A stretch of DNA of 64,000 nt from assembly GCA_004802705.1 (NCBI GenBank), contig SGPL01000100.1, forward strand, positions 1-64,000, read 5' to 3'. Source of the DNA: Bondarzewia mesenterica. Its lineage: Eukaryota > Basidiomycota > Agaricomycetes > Russulales > Bondarzewiaceae. A program made the translations under genes and the position numbers. The notes beneath the pieces were generated by a model. The model was not told where the DNA came from and ran no database searches. It saw only the letters and a list, made by a program, of their open reading frames with translations. This document shows, one piece after another, positions 49,189-61,355 of the stretch (position 1 is its first letter; each line of letters opens with the position of its first letter).

Positions 49189-50265
49189 ATGTCAGTGCCC
49201 TTCAATTCAACTACTTTGAGAGTAGACCACAGTCAGACAAGCCTCATACATTATTCGTCTGGGTGGCAACTGAGTGGGATACCTTCGGAATATAATTCTA
49301 CGACTCACGGAAGCAATAGATCAGTTGGGGCTTCCGCCACTTTCATTTTTGATGGTGAGGACGCACTGTCGAACTACATCTTGATCCTGTCTCACGTCTC
49401 TTGATTCCTTTCTTTGGCCTATGTAGGCACTGCNGTAGACGTGTATGGCACGGTCGGGCCGTTGGACGGCTCGCCAANGTCAACATATGACATTGATGAA
49501 TTGCCGACCGTGACGTTAAAGCACGACCCGGTGGAGACCATGGCATACCAGCAATTGTTCTACTCATCGCCCAAGCTGAATGTCGGACAACACAAANTGG
49601 TCATCACTTCCACTGGTGACAATTCGACGCATTATCNGTTGGATTATCTTCTCTACACTGCCTTTGANAATGACCCTACANCTCCTACCGCAACATTGCT
49701 GTTGGCCAGTCCACGCCCTTCTTCACTCACCACGTTTATATCCAAATCCAACCAAATGNNGTCAACGTCCCAAACGAAGCATATGACAGCAATCATATGT
49801 GCGGTGGTGGGCGGAGTGCTGNTACTACTCTCCCTGGCTGTTGTATCCTTCCTCTNCTGGATTCATAAGGATCGGAAACGGTTTCATCAATCACGAGAAG
49901 ATATCGATAAAATTCTGNGACCTGGTCTGTCGTTCTTTCCTCGTTCGAGGCCTANTTCCACTTATAGTTTCTGGGCAGAATTTCGTTCNTTCTCACCTGC
50001 TATGCGCANTCACAGTGCCCAAACCACATCTNCCAGTTCGTCAAGACGGGCTATGACTAGCACGGCGTCACATCCAACGGGTCATTCACTNCTTTCAGTG
50101 CCCGGCGTNCAATCACCCGTCGCTCCTTTGCNGACCTATATCTGGCATCCCGATACCACTTATCCTGTCCACCACGCAGCAGGTANGCTGCCAGTCCTTC
50201 CACCCGAGCCCAGTGTTCGAGACCGTGGAATGCCTTCTTCAACAAATGTCTCTTCCTGTCCATAA
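49189..50265 (+). CDS. single-pass membrane protein with beta-sandwich-like ectodomain (copy 1)
   Basis: The start MSVPFNSTTLRVDHSQTSLI leads into an ectodomain with IHYSSGWQLSG, ASATFIFD, then after an intron (donor 49355, acceptor 49426) GTAVDVYGTVGPLDG and a YDIDELPTVTLKHDP stretch. The pattern of an SSGW motif, ATF.F.GT.V.VYGTV and a short predicted beta series is typical of abundant basidiomycete surface proteins that resemble carbohydrate-binding (galactose-binding-like) folds. Binding is not shown. The transmembrane helix is MTAIICAVVGGVL to SLAVVSFL, then WIHKDRKRFHQSREDID and a Ser/Pro-rich cytoplasmic tail. Several N fall in codons. The first hydrophobic segment is not a clear signal peptide, so the topology start is uncertain. 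It is the first of three like-oriented paralogues. Confidence 0.72.
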
Positions 50266-50827
50266 TAAAGACCAGCCATTACCGAGGAAGAACTCGTGTT
50301 CCTGGTTCCATCTCGAAGGCGTGGAATCGAGGAATTGGGCGCCTGCTTCCAAGTCGCTGGACAATCCCTCGCCCTACGAATAACTAAATATGACCCTTGT
50401 AGTATCTCGATGACTGTCGTCTGTATTCCTTAAATTTCCACTATNTCTCAGTACCCTCCAATCCTTCTGTATCGTTCTGATCTTCACGACAGTACCCGAC
50501 AGGTATTTATATTCAATTTTTACTTAGCTTGAATAAATATTTGCTTACNTAATTACTACGGCATCATAAGCACTCTCAGTGCCTATGGCAACTANATCAC
50601 AACTCGGATGTGATGGCTGTGAATGCCCATCAGGCTACGTATGACAGGACTTTCATCGCTCAAATGTCCCCATCAATATCAGACCATCACGATCTTGGAC
50701 TTTTTCTCTTTTTTCNTCCTNANGCATGTTGCTGCTATCACCCCTTCACTGACGANGTTTCCGTGTGGTATCTCTACTCTTCACCGGTGCTGGACACCAT
50801 ATATAAACATAATATTCGTCTGCAAGC
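50266..50827. other. intergenic with a TATATAAA element before the next gene
   Basis: This is the flank between two paralogues. TATATAAA lies just upstream of the 50828 ATG, about 20 bp away, which would imply a very short leader. Confidence 0.35.
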
Positions 50828-51958
50828 ATGGCCGATGCTCCGCCTACTAACCTGACCAAGGTCGATGATGAAGATGAGACTCACCTGCACTACTCGGCNA
50901 GTGGGTGGGTTCATAAGCAGGATGCTTTCAATGCTTTCAACAAAACGGTTTCAATAACCAACAGGACCGGATCATCTGTTACTTTTGAATTCCAAGGTGA
51001 GTTGATCCTTCCATTGTTCTTCCACTGACTCTAATCTCGGGGATTCCNCTCCTAGGGACACAAGTTATTGCATTTGGAAAGACNAAGATGCAGAACATCG
51101 TCTATGTCCAGGATTCCCAAAATCCCGTCNANTTTGGTGTTTCGAAAGCTCACCNGCATANGAATGNATATGTGCCCATATTCACATTAGGTGGCCTACT
51201 ATGCGCCAATCACAATGTAACNCTGCTTGTCGTCAGTCAGGATCTTCAAGGGAATCATCAGCCCCCACAGATGCTCCTCGACCGCTTCGAATACGAGCCT
51301 TGCTCTTCTTNGACACCCACCAGCACCTTCATCCCATACATACCCTCGACATCGGCTTCGTCGCAAATCTCATCTATGGCTGGGAACGCGAATCTGCCGT
51401 CCACATCNAGTCGCGCTCGNACGGCGAAGATTGCCGNTATNGCCATCAGTTGTGTTGTCNGTTTCTTCTTACTACTTCTTTTNNTTTTTGCTGCTGTTGA
51501 GGNGTNGGAGACGCCAGCAGCGGCAAAGACGTCCTTCAGCAAAGTTCACGGTTTTGCCCTCGCCGAGTAAGTCNTTTGCAAACCCCTTTTNCCACAGAAA
51601 GGAGCCGACTGATTTGATTAATGATGCAGGATTGCCACCATACGTTGTTAACGGCGCTGCTGGTGTATCNGATGAGAAGGTGTTCCAGACAGGTGCAGGT
51701 GCATCCACGGCCTCGGGTAGCCAGACATCCGATTTGAAGACACCCATGCAGAGGAAAGNTTNGCCATATCTACGNGGTTATCTACCGGACTCCAAAGAAT
51801 GGCTCCACAAACAAGNTGAACNCGTGCATGCTGAGGCAGCCGGGCATCCCCAGTCGCTCGTCGNAAANGATACCTACGCTANGATAGAGCATCAGGACNT
51901 TTGNACNGGACTGCCTATGTCAGCTGCTTCGAGCAGCCTCCCACCCTATATGTCTTAG
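50828..51958 (+). CDS. single-pass membrane protein with beta-sandwich-like ectodomain (copy 2)
   Basis: The start MADAPPTNLTKVDDEDETHL has the same layout as copy 1: SGWVHKQDAFNAFNKT, GSSVTFEFQ before the first intron, then GTQVIAFGKTKMQNIVYVQD. A Ser/Thr-rich stalk (TPTSTFIPYIPSTSASSQIS) precedes the membrane helix at about 51440-51495. The cytoplasmic part is strongly basic (RRQQRQRRPSAKF), then SGSQTSDLKTPM and a C-terminus ending SSSLPPYMS. Around 51481-51495 the reading frame changes within a T-run that contains two N, so one base is uncertain. If the frame is truly broken the gene would be non-functional; the intact downstream frame argues for sequence error. Confidence 0.65.
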
Positions 51959-53184
51959 GTCAAGGTTGGTGAGTGACCAGTCGATGTCTGCACGTTGTGG
52001 AAGATGTTGAGTTGATCGTAGTAAATGTGGATNGGACCTCCATCATCTTACTGTACCTACCGCATGCAGNACTTGAAATGAGAATATGGCTGAAGTCATC
52101 CTCGTTCATCATTATATATCAGTTTGAACCATGTTATATGGTGAGTCTGGGCGCGCTGTCATATCTGAACTTACATTAAGAGCCGTTGATGACTATCAAC
52201 GTCTTTCATATGGTGCGAAGTACTATTCATTACTTTGTAGTCTCGAATGCTGAGTATAAATAGGAATTACGGCCAAGCAGCCCTTCGCTCCATTGCAGTT
52301 TTTCAGTATCACCCGTCAGTGCGACACCATCATCAGATTCTTCCGGCCCTTCTGGCGATCATGCATCATGTCCTGATCGGGTCAATTTAATGCCCACATT
52401 GCTGTTACCAACGTGATTTTGGCCACAAAGTGTTTTTCATTTCAATTTCATATGTAATCTGCTGGTGGTCTGGAGGCATTGCTCATATAACTACATTTCT
52501 AGAATATCCGAGGTTTACAAACTGCACAAAAAGCAGTATCACGGATACCTAAGACGTCTTCTCAGTTGTCGTGCGTGTACTTGAAGCAGACGCTCAGGAT
52601 AGGTGTTTCTATCTCAACGCCTCCATGTTTTCATACCGATTGCATCTGATCTGGCCTAGTTGGTAGTAGGAGATCTCTGATCCTGACGGATTATTGTCTG
52701 GACGATGATCATTCACGTTCATAGAGCTGAGTTGTCCAGTTGTGTTCATAGGGACTGCAGTGTGACCAGAACAGATCCTACCAATATATGGTAACGCCAT
52801 ACTACTGTAACGAAATCTGATAAGTCCTCCTCAAAAGGATCCACGATCACTATCTTTCTCTCCCTCTTCCTGCATTCCCGACCGACTGTCCGCACCCTTG
52901 AGCTAGGTACGTTCTGTGTGGTTCATGTCGAGAGGATGCGTCTACTGATCAGGATTCGATGCACAATCATAGGGTCCCTCTGTTTTTGTCACCTTTCTTT
53001 CATCCAGCTGCCACGGAGAAATTTCTTCATCTATTCGATCTTTACCTGTTGCCATTGTAGCCTTAGCCCCTCTTTTCTTCTTTCTTTTGTAATCCGGTAC
53101 GTGCCAGGAAAGAAACGTCATATTGCTACATTCTCTTACCATTCTGAACAGTTCTTTGTTTCGCTGTGGTTTTAGCGTTGAAAC
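51959..53184. other. intergenic, no gene seen
   Basis: This 1.2-kb spacer lies between copies 2 and 3. No supported frame. A CT-rich tract lies in the last 300 bases before the 53185 ATG. Confidence 0.35.
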
Positions 53185-54747
53185 ATGAGCAAGGTCGACG
53201 ATACGGATCCCCGTATCACTTATACTGGCAATTGGACACAACAAGGAACAACTTCTGACTTCGATGGGACATCATATGCCACTACGACCTCGAGTTCAGT
53301 ATTGAAATTTGGGCCATTTAATGGTATCCATCGATTCCTGGATATTTCTAATTGGTAACTGACAATACCATGCAGGGACTTCAATATCAATACGCGGAAT
53401 AGTGGGGCCCAATCCGCCCAGTGTAAACTATATCGTGGATCATCGGTCAGCAGGAGATATGAGAGCATCCCCAAGTGATCCTCCCTCCCACCAGCAGCTC
53501 TTGTTTCAAACCACTCTGGAGCCGGATATTGAGCACACTTTCTCACTCAATGTATTGGATTCCGGGACCTTCGACTTCGACTTTCTGGAAATCGGAGATG
53601 ACAATGTATCAGGTTTGGGACCGGTATCAACATCCTTGTCTGGTTCGTCCTCTTCAGCAATCTCCAAATCCATGTTCGACAAGTTGACGCCTTTCACGGC
53701 AATCCCTTATTCCATACCGATTCGCTCATTCATTATCCAACCTATTCCTGGTGAACCTGATTCTCTGTTGGATGAACCGTCGATATCGATTTCTTCTACG
53801 GGTTAGTACTTAGAAAATCGAGTTTCGCAGATACTGAAGAGACACATCTTTGTACATAGCTTTTGTCGTCATTGTCTCAGTAGCAAATATTGGGAGAGGC
53901 ACTATCACCGTCTCGACTAGCTTGAGCCCGTCCAGCCCACCCAGCTCAACCCGCTCGTCCCCCTTACTTGCCGGGGGGATCCCACTGTCTACCACAACGC
54001 TCATCGCTCCTTCAACTACATCGCTCATCGCTCCATTAACTACATCGCTCATCGCTCCATCACTTACAAGGTTTATGTCCATTTCGGCCGCCAGCTCTGC
54101 CTCAGTGTCTAAACCGACATCTGTAAATTCTGCAACAAGTCAAATCTCGTCCTCCAGCCCCATTTCATCTGCGTCATTGACTGCGCCAACTGCAGCTCCA
54201 ATTATTCCCTTGGAGTCCTCTAGCCGTCACCATTCTCGCATTGGCTGGATTGTTGGGGGAACGTTGACCGCTATGCTTCTTCTGCTACTCTTGGGCTTGT
54301 GTCTTTACATACGGAAGCGTCGTACGACTGTAGCGCGTAGTCACGCAGATATAGAAAGTCGCAAAATAAGGACCAGGACACCCAGCAATTTCTACCCTAG
54401 TGAGCGTTCTGTAAATTATTGTGCTAGCATTTAATTGACATGTTGCATTTACAGTGACTGCCGTCTTCCTTGCCATGTCCAGGACACGTCCCGTATCTAT
54501 ACATCCTTTCATGGAAATATGTACGCCAGCCGAATCCGCGAATGTCACCTTTGATCTGCGGGCCGAACGTCGCCTTTCCGGGAGCACCATTGTTCCTCCT
54601 GAATCATACGACAACAGACGGGATTCCTCATTTGCTCACTCTCAAGAGTTCATGAACAAGGTTAGCAGAACTTTGGATGGTTGGAGGCAGTTGGCTCAAG
54701 CAAGAAGGCAAGCAAACACCGGAGATGCTAGTAAGTATAAAACATAA
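53185..54747 (+). CDS. single-pass membrane protein with beta-sandwich-like ectodomain (copy 3)
   Basis: The start MSKVDDTDPRITYTGNWTQQ again matches the family: an N-terminal acidic D-D, a TGNW motif, SYATTTSSSVLKFGPFNG across the first intron, then TSISIRGIVGPNPPSVNYIV. A Thr/Ser stalk contains three 8-residue repeats (TSLIAPST type, 53998-54068). The membrane helix IGWIVGGTLTAMLLLLLL is followed by CLYIRKRRTTVARSHADIES. After an intron (GTGAGC donor, acceptor before 54454) a cytoplasmic exon reads MTAVFLAMSRTRPVSIHPFM and ends at a TAA near 54747. A GTAAGT in the last codons could splice onward, so the end is approximate. Confidence 0.7.
53998..54068 (+). repeat. 24-nt tandem repeat, three copies, in membrane-protein stalk
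   Basis: Units at 53998-54021, 54022-54045 and 54046-54068 share CGCTCATCGCTCC and encode TSLIAP-type octapeptides. The repeat lengthens the Ser/Thr stalk between ectodomain and membrane helix and is a likely site of copy-number change. Confidence 0.7.
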
Positions 54748-55831
54748 TGGAAATTTCGGAAATTATATCTATCATACCTCTATGCCTAGGGACGTTGGTG
54801 CCAAAATTAGCTCACAATCCATGATCGTTGCAGCGCACGCCGTCCATTCGCTGACACTTTGCGAAGTGTCTCTTTCACATCTCTCTACTGTCATTTCTTT
54901 TTTCTGCCTTAATTCGGTTGTACTCGTAGATGAGGGGATTATATATACGATATTATGCCGAGCTAGTCCAGAGCAAGTTCGTGTTGTTCTGTCAATTTAT
55001 GACTCATTCAGTCAACCACCATCTTACTTGTAGTCTCCCACAGCATAGTCTCCCCAAGGCAGAGTAGCCACTCGTCAACCTTCGTGCCTCAGGATCCTCC
55101 TGTCTGACCCGCAGCGGAGTGACAGGCTGGCAGCGGTGCTGTTAGGCCAGCCTTGCGCGCATAAATCGTGTTTTTGTTTGCTGATGACTGACCACAGATT
55201 GTTCACTCCCTCATCTTCCTTGCTCGATATTCATTGGCTTGCTCAGGTTGCAGAATCCTGAAATTCAGAAATAGCCACTCTCCCTCTGAATTTAACTCTC
55301 TTTACTTGAATCCACTGATAGTTTCGATTTGTACGCTTGTGTGTGCTTCGTATCGCTTCTCCTTAGCCTTTGATTCAGACAGTTGACCGCCATGATGTGT
55401 TCCATACGATTCTCTAGTAAGCCCATCTTGATCTCCAACACGATTCCCTTGCGACTTCTCTGGTACGCAGCTCAAAGTTGCCATTTTTATCCCCTGTTCC
55501 CCGTTCCCCTCATCAGCTTCTCCATCCAGAATCAGAAGACACCCCTCTTGCATCAGAATAAAGAAATATCCCATACCTACTTTTGTATCATCGCTCGGGA
55601 CTCTGAAAGTAGAAGTGCGGACTCGGATTGAAACTACCAGCCCACAACTTCAAATATCCGCGAAATCTTGATTTTTCAAGAAGCTCTTTTGTATCACTGC
55701 TTGATCGCTACATTCGTTCTGCTAAGGTCACTACGGAGAGCTACGGAGACTAGTAGGCTCGGGCTGGTTTGTTGCTACTCACTTTTGTTGTAGGCCATCG
55801 CCCATGCCCTCGAAGCTTCAGACGGGGTCTA
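54748..55831. other. intergenic, no gene seen
   Basis: Only short frames are present, none with a motif or splice support. The stretch runs from the last membrane-protein gene to the inverted-repeat element. Confidence 0.35.
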
Positions 55832-56499
55832 CTGTACCCGCCAGTAGTTAGGCAATGTCCCCTGTCCCCGGGGGTCTGATTTTGTTGCCTATCGAATGGT
55901 CTGTCCCCATGTCCCCGTGGTCCCATTGCTTAGTACTCCATAAGCGAAAAAATAAGCGCCGAAAAAAAAAAATGGAAAATTTGGTTTGCTTCAAATTGTA
56001 CTCGAAAGGTAAAAAAAAAACACGACGGCGGGACTCTGGGACAAAGAAATGATCAAAAATGGTCAACGTGTATAACTTTCATGTACGCGAAGGTCCTCCC
56101 AATGCCGGCAAGCGAATGACGAGTCGCTGTTCATGTGCGCTGCTCGACGATGTCACGACCGCACACGCACCTCCCTGCTTCATTCCACTACGCTTACGCT
56201 GTATACCCTTCGCCCCCTTCCCGCCCCCTTCCCTGGTATTGGTACCCAGAACTACCGTAAAATTAAGGCTGAGCATTATGACGAACTATAGAAGCATTAA
56301 CGAAGAGAGGATCCACCAAGACACTAAGAGGAATGGCTGCAGCTATGTTGACTGTCAGTGTCAGTCTGGGATGGGGAGGAGCGTTACTGGAATCATCATT
56401 GCCTATGTCCCTTGTCCCCGGCCATCCATTGCTTAGACCCCCTCCTTCACACGACCACGTGATGGGGTCACGTTTCTGCCTAACTACTGGCGGGTACAG
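55832..56499. mobile_element. 668-bp non-autonomous element with 23-bp terminal inverted repeats
   Basis: CTGTACCCGCCAGTAGTTAG plus GCA at 55832-55854 is repeated in perfect inverted orientation at 56477-56499, and TA dinucleotides flank both ends (55830-55831 and 56500-56501). Just inside each end lie GTCCCC-rich repeats with a shared CCATTGCTTAG (55923-55933 and 56425-56435). The ends also contain CTACTG and CAGTAG as a small hairpin. No transposase frame is present. The structure fits a Tc1/mariner-type or similar MITE, named here only by TIR and TA flank. Confidence 0.7.
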
Positions 56500-56982
56500 T
56501 AGATGGAAAGACGCATGGTACTCAACTCAATCGCTTTCTATCCATCTTTTTTTGTTTACCAGGGATTATCAAGAGCTCATAGATACGATAGAACTCCATC
56601 CACGCCCGTTGTTGCAGATTAGTGTCGGAGGAAAAGTATACTGGCCTTCTACATATGCGCCATCCAAGCAGTCTTCGAGACGTCTTTTGTAGTGCTATGG
56701 TTGAAAATTGCCTTCGATATTTTCTAAGAATAAAAAAGATTATTCAAAATCCTGTTTCCGGGCATGCTATGGTTTTGAAAAAATATGTAATGGAGGTCTG
56801 CCAAATTGATTTCCTTTGCAGCCTCGCAAATGTCCAACCGAATCTGGGTATTGTGTACATAGCAGTTCCTAAACAACATGAAGTAATCGAGAAAACGAGA
56901 CCATCCATATCAATAACATACACGACTAGAAAAATAATGAAAATCAAAAAACCATCACCGTCACCGACTGACCTCTCCGGAC

Positions 56983-59529
56983 CTACGCTCCTCCCCCCCA
57001 CACAGCGCCCTTAAANCCGACGCCCACGACCGCACTCACAACCCTGCCTGCGCTCTCCAGCCCCATGGTGACCGCGCCGCTTCTTGTCCGCCCGCCGTAA
57101 AGGGACACGGCCATAGCGATGCCGAGGACGAGCGCGGCGCCTGCGAGCATCGCGCGCCGCTCGAGCATGAGCGCGTGGAAGAGCGCACGCCGCCGTTTGT
57201 GCAACTTCCGCCGGTGGGCACGCGGGCGTTCCTCTTTCTCCTTTTCTTTCCCCTCTTTTTCCTTTCCTCTGCCATGCTGATGCCGGCGGCGAAGGCGGAG
57301 GCCAAACCATCCCCTTGGGCGCTCGCCTTCGTCGGAGGCTTCGCCCTCTTCACCGCTTGCGTCTGAATATTCTCCTTCGTCTTCGTCCTTGTCAGAGTCT
57401 GATTCGGCGTAAGGGAAAACAATGTCCTCAGCGCGCACGACCAGGCCCTCGGCTTCGCTGTCACTAATAGGCTTTACGGATTGGTAAGTGGAGTGTTCGG
57501 ACCAGGTATGCACAACACTCGCGGGGCCCATTGTCTGTGCTAGGCGGAGTTTTGGGTGGGAAGGTGGAAATAGGGAGAGGTGGGTGTCGGCGTGGGTGAG
57601 GAAGGCTGTGAGAGACTGCGCGGGGCGTGGAGAAGGCGGGAGAGGGATGCTTTCTGGTGCCCGCTTTGAGGGGGAGGAAGGGTGAGAGGCGGGCGTGGGT
57701 CTGGGGTGGATGAGGTGAGGCGGGAGGGGCGGTTCACCGAAGTCAGGTGGGCTTGGCGTGGGGGAGGTTGATTGATACGGTGCTGGCGCTGGAAACGAAA
57801 CATCATCTTCTTTATCCGCTGGTGATGAAGAAGAGTCCTCTTCTGATTCCGGCGCGGGTGACGGCGAAGAACCTACAACTGTCGCATCTGGTGAGGATGT
57901 GAATTCTTTTCGTGTCGCTGCCGGTGGCGGTGGAAAATCGTCTAGTGCTGGAAACAGTGACGATGAGAGCTCCTTGAGTATTGGTACGGGTGACGACGAA
58001 TCTGCAAGCGTCATCTCCGTGTCGTCAATTTCACGCTCTTCCTGCATCTCGTCGTCATGTGTAACATCCGCGTGCTGCTCCCGGACTATGTCGACAAGCG
58101 TCGACTCGTCGGCCAGAGGCTGCTCTTCGATTTGGACTTGAACGCTGGGCGATTCGGGCGAGCTCACAGCTTCGCTTCCCCCTCCTGTCTCAGGCGTCCG
58201 AGTTTGTAACCCAGTATCTTCCTCTTTTGCTTTGTCTTCTTGTGCAACATTTTCGGGTTCGACCTCGTCAATCAGCTGCGGTAGCCCACTCAATACCGAA
58301 TGGATCATGCCCTCTTCGCCTTCTTTCTCGAGCTTGATTACCTCTTCACGGCGCGCTAGAATCACCTATAAGATGAGAAAGTCAAGAACGATATGAGCCA
58401 CGAGACCCGAAAAAGCGTGAGCACGTGAACAAGAATAGGAATGCAGGAGAAAACGAAAATTCCATAGAAAGCGAAAAGAAGGGACAAGGCGAAGATGGAA
58501 CGAGACTTACCGCAGCTGCGAGGTACACGACGGCGATGGGCGGTCTGGTGAGCAAGTAGTCAAATATGTGCTGCGCAAGCGGGAGGCTTGGTACATCGTG
58601 CGCGAAGAGGGTAAGGAGGTGCGAGAGGGCAGGGTAGGGGAGGGGAGATTGTCTGCTCCACGTGTGAGCACTGTGAGACTGTCTGGGGAAAAAGGTAGCA
58701 TGAGAGCGGGCGCTTACTCTTCGAGCAGGGCGGCGTAGGTCGGGTCAGCGAGGCGCAGAAGGCGCAGGAGGATTCTGTGCGTGAACGAAGATGTTGAGTT
58801 ATTGGGAGGCCGAGAGATGATAGGTGTCTACCGGAGTAGTCCGAGGAGGGGCTCAAGGGTCCGGCCCATGGAGTCGCGGAGGCGGTGCAGGCTGAGTTTC
58901 TCGCATGCTTGGAGTTGCACGACTGGGGGAAGGGTGAGGAAGAGGACAGTAATGATGTCGTGGTATCCCTATGCTTCAAGTTCAACAACTAAACTCCAAA
59001 TAACGATAGTTATAAATGTACTTGGAAATAACTCAATCCGGGATGTCTCCGGAACAGAGCAGTTATGAGCTCATTGAGCTCCTGCTGCCTTTGCACGCGG
59101 TCGCCGACGTTCTCTTCTAGAAACATGAGCAAGTCAAGAAAATCACGGACTTCAGCCATGGAGTTCGAGTTGACGTTGAGGAAGACGGAGAATTACCTAC
59201 TGGGTAAAGCACGAAGCTACGGTCCGTGTCCAGACGGATCTGGCGCTCGTCAGGATGTGTTATGGTGTCCTTCTCTCTCACACCGTACGCGAGTTCAACG
59301 ACATCAACCTGTAACAGCCGAGGCCTAACAGCACAATAAAGCTTATGCTCATGAACCTTAACGAGAACCCATTGTGTGCTCACCAGATTGCTGCTCTGTC
59401 CTTTCCAAACCCGCCCGGCGCAAGACTGCGCTGTCTCAATGCATCCCAGTCTAGTGCTCCAGCTTCCGCCGAGAATTTGTCGTGAGAAGGCAACAGAGGT
59501 GGAGCGTCGTCGTCCGGCTCCGATGCCAT
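56983..59529 (-). CDS. GYP8: TBC-domain Rab GTPase-activating protein (Gyp8/TBC1D20-like)
   Basis: It is a Rab GAP with a C-terminal membrane anchor, which in Gyp8/TBC1D20 places it at the ER/Golgi. The start MASEPDDDAPPLLPSHDKFS precedes ALDWDALRQRSLAPGGFGKD. The two catalytic fingers are intact: the Arg finger in RQIRLDTDRSFVLYPV and the Gln finger in SYFQGYHDIITVLFL. The TBC core continues through RDSMGRTLEPLLGLLRILLR and SHLLTLFAHDVPSLPLAQHI to PPIAVVYLAAAV. A long acidic, Pro/Ser-rich insertion follows, and near the end the helix AGAALVLGIAMAVSLY. Introns lie in the 58.37-59.38 kb part. One N at 57016 falls in the tail. It is divergent from the perilipin-like gene. Confidence 0.88.
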
Positions 59530-60105
59530 GGCCGGACTCGAGTTCGCGGCCAGAAGGAAGAGGAGGGAAGTTGGGAAGAAAGAGTGTCGTCCGCACTGCA
59601 CGCTGCCCCGAGCTCAGCTGTGACGGCACTTTCCCGTCACGTGATATGTTCTGAAGACGCGACGCGCGCGACATGCGGGCTCATTGTGACTTATCATTTG
59701 TCAAAACACGAAGGCGATCGTTCAACTATGGAGATCTTTTTGCTTTGTGAAGTTTAATCATATGTGAAATTCCCGGGACAGCCTGCATATGAATATCAAA
59801 GATCGGGAGGGGGAAGCAGCGACGCTTGTGTCGCCCTGAGTGGAGCATCCGCAACCCTGGACTGGGGTTAGGGTCTACTCGAACAGCGATAAGGGTGCAA
59901 AAGGCGTTGACGATGCTAAAATGAGCACTCTACAAACACATGAGCCATAGCATCGAAGGTGTTCCATGTGCGTACAGCAAGGTTCAGGGCAATTCCATGC
60001 TAGACTGTGCTAGAAAGAGTCGAGCACCGAGCGAGACCTAAATCAGAATCGGGACGCGTGGGAAACCCCAAATCTGAGTTGAAAATCACATGCAGACGGC
60101 CTGCA
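59530..60105. other. divergent promoter region of the TBC and perilipin-like genes
   Basis: No coding frame is supported. It contains upstream sequence for both genes; the perilipin side has a TATA element and a CT-rich leader. Confidence 0.45.
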
Positions 60106-60112
60106 TATAAAA
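60106..60112 (+). promoter_or_regulatory. TATA box of the perilipin-like gene
   Basis: TATAAAA lies 74-80 bp before the ATG at 60186, followed by a pyrimidine-rich run (CTCTCATCTCTTCATC) typical of the start region of a well-expressed fungal gene. Confidence 0.55.
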
Positions 60113-60185
60113 TGCAATATTCTGAGCTTGAACGGCTTATCTCTCATCTCTTCATCATTCCACCATTACCCCAACAACTTCAGCA

Positions 60186-61355
60186 ATGGCGACAGAAACT
60201 CAGTCTCCGCCCACCCCAGAGATTACTGTTATCTCCCGCGTCGCCTCCATCCCGCTCGTAAACGACTCTCTTGCAGCGGCTTACTCAACCGTCTCGTCCA
60301 ACCCGTACACCCTCCAGGTGTACAACACGGCCCACGCCATATCTTCTTCTGCAGTGCGCTACTCAGAGCCTCTGGCATCCCGCCTTGCACCTCTCATCGT
60401 TCGCGCTGACGGCTTTGCCAACAAGGCCGTCGACGCCGTCGAACAACGCTACCCCTACCCCTTTAAGACGCCCACAGGGGAAATATATAATGATTTGAAG
60501 GGCAGCGCTGACCATGCCAAAGGTTATGCGACCAAAACACTTGACGATAAGGTCAAGAATCCCGCAGTGGCCGTCGCGCAGGGCATTGACCAGGTTCGTG
60601 ATTTGTGGGCTAATCATGTTAGGCTCCATACTCAAATCCTTGTAGCGTTTCGCTCCACTCGTTGACTACTTTGCGGTGGCGGTATCCAGAATTCATCAGA
60701 ATGCGACTGGCGAATCTTCTTCCCCAGCTGCGAGTTCGGATGCCAAGTATCAGTACCAACGAGCGTACGCGCTTTCCGTCGACCTCAAGGACCAGATCTA
60801 CGTTTATTCGAACGACCAGATCAAGCATTTGCAACAGCAGAACGCTCTTGTGTATGTTCACTCTTCGCTCTTCACGCAGCTGTGATAACTGATCATCCCT
60901 TAGGCAAAAGGCCATCGAAACGGGCCAGAACATATCTAACCTCGCGTCTTCCTCCGTCGTCGTTGTTCAAAACAAGGTGCACAACCTGAGCGATACCATG
61001 GTACAAGAACTTCACAAGATTCAGGTTTACATGTCTTCTAGCGTATTTCTTTGCACCTCTGTACTGACGTGTTTTGCAGACATCAACTGCCTCTCTCCCC
61101 GCACACCTGCAATCTTCCTTCAAGCCCCTCTCAGACGCTCTCGGCGCAACGATCACCGACCTCTCCTCGGTTCTGAAGTCCGATCTTCCTATGAATGAAA
61201 AGGTCGGAAAGCTTGGTGTCACTGTTCAGGAGCGCGTGCAGCCTGTTCTCGAGGCCGCGCGGACGAAGGTGCAGGAGACGATCCATGCCATCTCTACGCG
61301 AGCAGAGGGGGCGAAGGCGCAGGCGAAGGAAAATGCCAACGGGGCCGATCATTGA
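60186..61355 (+). CDS. perilipin-like lipid-droplet protein (Cap20/MPL1 type)
   Basis: Fungal perilipin-family proteins coat lipid droplets and control access of lipases; this is the closest match. The start MATETQSPPTPEITVISRVA leads into SIPLVNDSLAAAYSTVSSNP, then SEPLASRLAPLIVRADGFAN and VEQRYPYPFKTPTGEIYND, the conserved PAT-like N-terminal block. After an intron (donor at GIDQ, acceptor before RFAPLVDYFAVAVSRI) come amphipathic repeats (YQYQRAYALSVDLKDQIYV, LASSSVVVVQNKVHNLSD, HLQSSFKPLSDALGATI) and a C-terminal Lys/Ala-rich helix ending KENANGADH. Four exons are visible and keep frame. Length near 300 residues fits. It has a TATA box and a short CT-rich leader. Confidence 0.85.
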
